This document shows positions 59,471-64,000 of a stretch of DNA of 64,000 nt, piece by piece. The notes beneath the pieces were generated by a model that was not told the origin of the DNA, searched no databases, and saw only the letters and a program-made list of their open reading frames with translations. A program made the translations under genes and the position numbers. The number at the start of each line of letters is the position of its first letter. Within the stretch, counting starts at the first letter, position 1. The stretch is from Capsicum annuum (Eukaryota; Streptophyta; Magnoliopsida; Solanales; Solanaceae), in assembly GCF_002878395.1 (NCBI RefSeq), contig NC_061121.1, positions 136,579,787-136,643,786 on the forward strand, given 5' to 3'.

Positions 59471-59689
59471 CAAACAATAGGAATATAGTCAAGCGACGAA
59501 ATCTCCACTTTAGTAGCACAATTATATGATAGGTAAGAATCATAAACCCTCATTGACTCATGGCTAACCAGTTTTTGCAACACAATTGAGGGTACACAAG
59601 GAATGGCACAGGTAATGGTATTGGCAAAATATTCCATGACCTTATGATAGTAGGATAACCTGTTCTTGACCAGAATCATATTAGAATCC

Positions 59690-59900
59690 ACCATATTAAG
59701 AATATAAGATCAACATAAATATCAATATTTCTAACAGTCACAATATATGATTTATAAACCCAATCCACTACTATAGAATCACCTATGGGAGTAGATACAT
59801 GCGGTGGAACAAATACTAAAACACAAGACAACTCAATAATGGTGCATAATAAGCAAATATAAAAGAATAAGTGTATCCTGGATCAAATAAAGTAAGATCT
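59690..59900 (-). pseudogene. G2 aspartic protease
   Basis: Minus strand reads LTLFDPGYTYSFIFAYYAPL, a stop, then PPHVSTPIGDSIVVDWVYKS and DIYVDLIF. The D-x-G active-site box is kept (FDPGYT). Order gag, protease, reverse transcriptase is normal for Ty3/gypsy. Confidence 0.75.
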
Positions 59901-59989
59901 AACAACATCCTAAGTCTCAGCCTTGGGTCTAGAAGGTGCTACATAATACTAACCACTCCCATCACCTATTTAGGTACATGACTAACCTT

Positions 59990-61080
59990 TTTTCCTGCCG
60001 GGCTGAGAACCTTCTTGAGTACCCTGGGAACTAACCCTGTAACTATGAAAAACACCTCTAGTTAAGTTATGACCAACTCTAATAAGGAAGGCACCTTGAG
60101 TTTAAACAATAATTGCCTCATGACTAGGGCACTCACGTGAATAGTGACTAGAAGCTCAACAAGTATAACATGAGCCCTGAGCTAAATTGGAAAAAATAGA
60201 TCCGACTGACCTGAAGTAACCATAACAACTAGAATGACTAGAAAATTAACCCCTCAAAGACAACCCTACTCCAATCTAGAGAACTAATCCCTAAAACAAT
60301 CTCTAAAGCTACGAGTCATATACTTCTCTATGAACATCTCAGTAAATTGAGTCATTTACAAAGAGAAGATCCAGCTGGTCTAGAGTATATATAACCACTC
60401 AACAAATGTGTAGCAACCAATTCCAATAGAAATAGGGCGTAATCGACACCATAAGTCTAAACAAGGTCCAATTTACAGAGCCTATACTTACAAGCAATCA
60501 AAAACTCATATTTATCCTCACCCGGTGCAACAAAAAACCTAGGTGAAGCCAATCTCAAGGATCTACCAAATATTTTCTACTTCTCAAAAGGCGTAGTAGG
60601 CTGAGCAACCACTGACAGAGTAACTACCCCTGGAGAAATTATCGGTTCAGGCGAAACCTCAACTTTGGGAGCTGCAGCTACATGTTGCGCCCCTACCTTA
60701 GTACCACTCTAATCAGTAGACTATGCCTCATCAAATGACACACGACCAACTATCCCCAAAAGCTGAACCAACACATCTTTAAGCATTGAAGAAAAAATAA
60801 ACTTTGGCAGAATCTAAGCTGGTCCCTGGACCACCGCTGGTCGGGGAAAAAGAATCTCTAGCTCAAGAGTAGGAATAGAACCTGGGGAAGGCGGCCTATA
60901 CTGGACCCTAGCTGGGGATACATCTCAAGGTTATCCATGACTATTGGGTCATCCATGAATAGTAGTAAGATGTCTAGGTGCAGTTTTAGGACCCTCATCT
61001 CATATAGCAGTAGCATATGTATTGGCCATCTGCGAAATTGTAAAGTCAAGAGAATACTTCTACAAACCAATCAAGAATCT
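59990..61080 (-). pseudogene. G2 gag with zinc knuckle
   Basis: The N-terminal part (61060-60700) is Pro-rich (ARVQYRPPSPGSIPTLELEI and MLKDVLVQLLGIVG), then GEDKYEFLIACKYRLCKLDL (about 60530-60470), and at about 60172-60125 a CCHC knuckle reading GSCYTC, stop, ASSHYSRECP: C-x2-C-x4-H-x4-C with TGA in place of one residue. Gag builds the particle and the knuckle binds RNA. The Pro-rich start resembles gag of Tekay/Del-type chromoviruses. Confidence 0.75.
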
Positions 61081-61220
61081 TAGTAAAATATGAGTAAAAA
61101 AAGTAAAGAACTCCTAAGAATGTCCCATAGCCTCCCGAAGATATGAAACAGATGTCCTTATTTTGATCTATAAAACTTTAGTAGACACTTGCCTTTTTAA
61201 CTATAATACTGCTGTAGCCT

Positions 61221-61235
61221 AGATTCTTATACTAA
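61221..61235 (-). other. Degenerate primer binding site of G2
   Basis: TTAGTATAAGAATCT on the minus strand, two to three bases after the LTR end, is a decayed TTGGTATCAGAGCCT-type (Met-tRNA) site. Confidence 0.6.
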
Positions 61236-61237
61236 TT

Positions 61238-62373
61238 TGTCCTGACTTAATTTATGACTCATGGAGACACCTACTAAACCCTGCTAGTAGGTAAACAAAA
61301 CCATAACCCAAAGCTAGCACAATGGGTTAATTTTGTATGAAATGCCAATCATAGGAAAAATTTAAGAACATAATTTTAAATAAGCTAAGGGTTCAAGAAA
61401 GATAAAATAGTCAATAGAAGATACCATCCCACAACTTGGAAGAGACAGTATAAGAGCATATAATTATATTTCAACTCAAATCTCTGGACTAGTTAACAAC
61501 ATCTGTTTTGATAACAAAATATTGAATATAAAAAATAAAGGTAAGTGGGAAACTCAAACTCCAGGAGCTCATCCTATCTCTAAAATCAATTACCGTATGA
61601 ACGTTGATCAACAATGACAACTAGTACTCAGATATGAACTAAAAAGGTATAGAAGTGTAGCATGAGTACCAAAATAATAGGTACTCAGTAGGCTTCATCA
61701 ACTAGTTGAGCTAAATCATGATATAAGTATCATAAAATGCCAAATATCATAACTAAGTTAAGGTACAAAAATGAACCTGAATTATCTCCAATATTTAAGA
61801 AAATAACAAGAATAATAACATAACACAACAAAATATCACACGACCAATCACAAACTACAAAATTGGCTCCCATATGCCAATTGGTTCAAAAACTAAATAA
61901 CTCATCTAGAATCCCATACGCCTGGAGATCACACTCAAGGATAAATTAAAGCAATCAACTAACATTATGATAAAACTTCAAAAAATTTAACCATCACTCT
62001 ATAGTTTACCAATATTTCATGGTGTGCTCATTTTCTGTAATGCTACCATCATTTAATAACTATTCACCACATATTCGCTAATCTCCATTTATTAGAGAAC
62101 CAATATTTATTAATTTGTAATTTCACTTTTAGAGTTTATTTATGTCATGCCACATTATATTCATTTCCTTATTTTATAACTTATCCAAATTACTACATTC
62201 AATCCCACACCTTGATATTGTCAATCATAAAAAGTATGTAATCGTAGAATAAAATGTATACCTGGACTCAAACTGGTAAATATAATCAATAGCCATACAT
62301 GAACAAGTAAATAATCATTAGCTAGACTCAAATTGATAAATATCATAAATAGATAAACTAAAACTGAATATAT

Positions 62374-62433
<60 letters not shown>

Positions 62434-64000
62434 CTAACATCATAAATACTATCATCAACATGAATAAATAATAGCATAATCAACAAGAGTCAACCCTCAC
62501 ATTAAATAACATAACCTTCGAGTATCGAAAGTTCTTAATACTACCTCAATACACATGTCGAAGAGTCTAATAAGCGTAAAAGGCTTAACAATTGGTAACA
62601 TGTGTTAACCAATGATTACATGTGTCATAGCCTAAAGTATGTTAAGAATCTACTTCTAATCATCGAGTTCTATTTTAGGTAAATTCTTCTCAATCTAGGC
62701 TAAAGGTATCTAAAACTATATTTAGATGTTAACAAGCCTCAATTAGTCCTAAGATAGGATATTCACCTAAATATGAGAAACTAAATAAATAATGCCTAAT
62801 TTGTGTAATGTAAGGAATTCTCATGTTAAACATAAAGAATGAAGTCCAATTCACCAAAGGAATAAGGAAACAAGCTAAGTATTTCCACTCTATGGTTTAT
62901 AATAGCTTAAATGGTTCAACTAACCCAAGTCTTGCATTTCATCAACCCAATACCTTAAACTCATCCAAAATCTAACACAATATCATAAAAATACTATAAA
63001 ATTTCTTAATCTAACAAGGGATAAACTAGTCTACCTCAGCTCCATAAGAAAGCTCAACGAACCACTAAACCACCTATTTTACCTTCCTAGAAGCCTCCTT
63101 AATATGCCTAGTTATCATGAAAACATTCTATTAATCAGTATGAAAATATTCATACTCATATTGCACCATTATGCTTCGGGTCCAATGATCACACCAAAAC
63201 CTCATATGAGTCAAACTTATAAGAAATGTATTTTCAAAAACAACCCAACATAATTTTAAGTTAAAGATATCATTACCCTCATAAATGGATAAAAATCAAG
63301 CTAATATAGGGCTAAAATCAAGGAGTAAAGGTTTTGGGGGGTTTTGAGCAATAAATCAAGAAATTTCACCAAAAATAGGTACATTCCTACCTTAAATCAG
63401 AAGATAATTATGAATATAAAAGTTTATATAGCTTCTAAATCACCAAGAAGCTTAAATTTTAAGCTCTTATAGTATTTAGGGTTCTTAGCCCTCAAGTGAG
63501 TAATAAAGAATAGCCTAAAATCATGGAAAAGGGGTAATTTGATACCCAATCTAGGTCATTGGTAGTTGCTATCATGACCTACTGTCTTAGGATCACACTA
63601 TCTCTTATCTTCCAAATGAGACACGAATGCCATACCCCTTTGCAATCAGAGTCCAAGGTGTCGCTATCGTGGTGCACTAGAAACCTAGTGCACTAGATTT
63701 TTCATCTCCCAAAATAGTCTCGATTGAGTGCTCATAATCGTTTGGAATGTTTTATATATAAAGGAACTATGTAACCACACAAAATTGTACGTTATAGACT
63801 CAATGGGGCAATTGGGTTATCTATTAAAGGTCATTTCGACCAAATCTGGGTCCCATACCCATATTTCATTTTTTAACTTTCTAACCAATAGGTCAAAATG
63901 AGATCGAGTACCTCAATGTTGTTACATCCTGGGTTTTAGCCTTAGAAAATTTCCTAAAATTCCTGTTCTTCAGACCTAATACGACTCAACATTACGAGTC
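61238..64000 (-). repeat. 5' LTR of element G2 (at least 2.7 kb, runs off the window)
   Basis: On the minus strand it ends GTCAGGACA at 61238. 62875-63917 matches the 3' LTR 55383-56440. Bases 63918-64000 do not match the start of the 3' LTR and include a TGTAACAAC word next to CCTGGGTTTTAGCC, so another insertion or rearrangement may begin here. It has a (TA)n tract and no gene. Confidence 0.75.
62369..62432. repeat. (TA)n microsatellite
   Basis: About 64 bases of almost pure TA, with a single AAA interruption at about 62388. It lies in the part of the G2 5' LTR for which the 3' LTR copy is deleted. Confidence 0.95.

Noticed and set aside
62369..62432. Origin or promoter in the TA tract
   Set aside because: A plain microsatellite in an LTR; nothing else supports a function.
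1..64000. Host tRNA, rRNA, snRNA or exon-intron genes
   Set aside because: No cloverleaf, rRNA core or chain of exons with coherent protein similarity was seen on either strand; weak tRNA-like words are retroelement primer sites.

Overview
This window is plant nuclear DNA made almost entirely of decayed, nested transposable elements; I found no convincing host gene, tRNA, rRNA or CRISPR. The AT-rich sequence, long LTRs of Ty3/gypsy elements (TGTAA..CCCC starts, GGGGTGTTACA ends), a LINE carrying a DUF4283-type ORF1, an Athila-like gag-protease and stop-riddled polyproteins all point to pericentromeric or intergenic heterochromatin of a dicot. The element types resemble those common in Solanaceae (tomato, potato, pepper, tobacco); that assignment is inference.

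Layout. 1-5483 is the 3' half of a plus-strand Ty3/gypsy element (here G1): reverse transcriptase, RNase H, integrase and a 2.67 kb 3' LTR. 5484-25361 (copy A) and 25906-52172 (copy B) are two direct copies of one composite segment, separated by about 0.5 kb. In order, the segment holds the last 0.6 kb of the G1 LTR; a plus-strand fragment of a non-autonomous LTR element (X); a minus-strand element of the same superfamily (Y); two opposed copies of a gag-bearing retroelement (Z) that together form a large inverted repeat; a minus-strand LINE; and an Athila-like LTR-gag-protease element (W). Copy A has lost about 5.6 kb (the end of X, nearly all of Z-plus and the 3' end of Y) and the palm region of the LINE reverse transcriptase. 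Copy B has lost most of the Y 5' LTR and part of the inverted repeat. The W element is completed only in copy B, with a 3' LTR at 52965-54390.

54391-55382 carries a degraded minus-strand ORF resembling the movement-protein-like domain of plant retroelements and pararetroviruses. 55383-64000 is a minus-strand Ty3/gypsy element (G2) with truncated 3' LTR, integrase, RNase H, reverse transcriptase, protease, gag with zinc knuckle, and most of a long 5' LTR that contains a (TA)n tract.

How the parts relate. None of the elements looks able to move by itself now: coding regions are broken by stops and frameshifts and several catalytic residues are replaced. The most informative signal is historical. 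The two copies share insertions and keep different halves of the same element. The 5-base target duplication CATTT left of Y survives only in copy B, and the one right of Y only in copy A, so one ancestral locus with a complete Y element was duplicated and then eroded independently in each copy. I saw no convincing new functional system. The best leads are the orphan protein of the X/Y family, the Z inverted repeat as a possible small-RNA source, and the palindromic arrays in the long LTRs.
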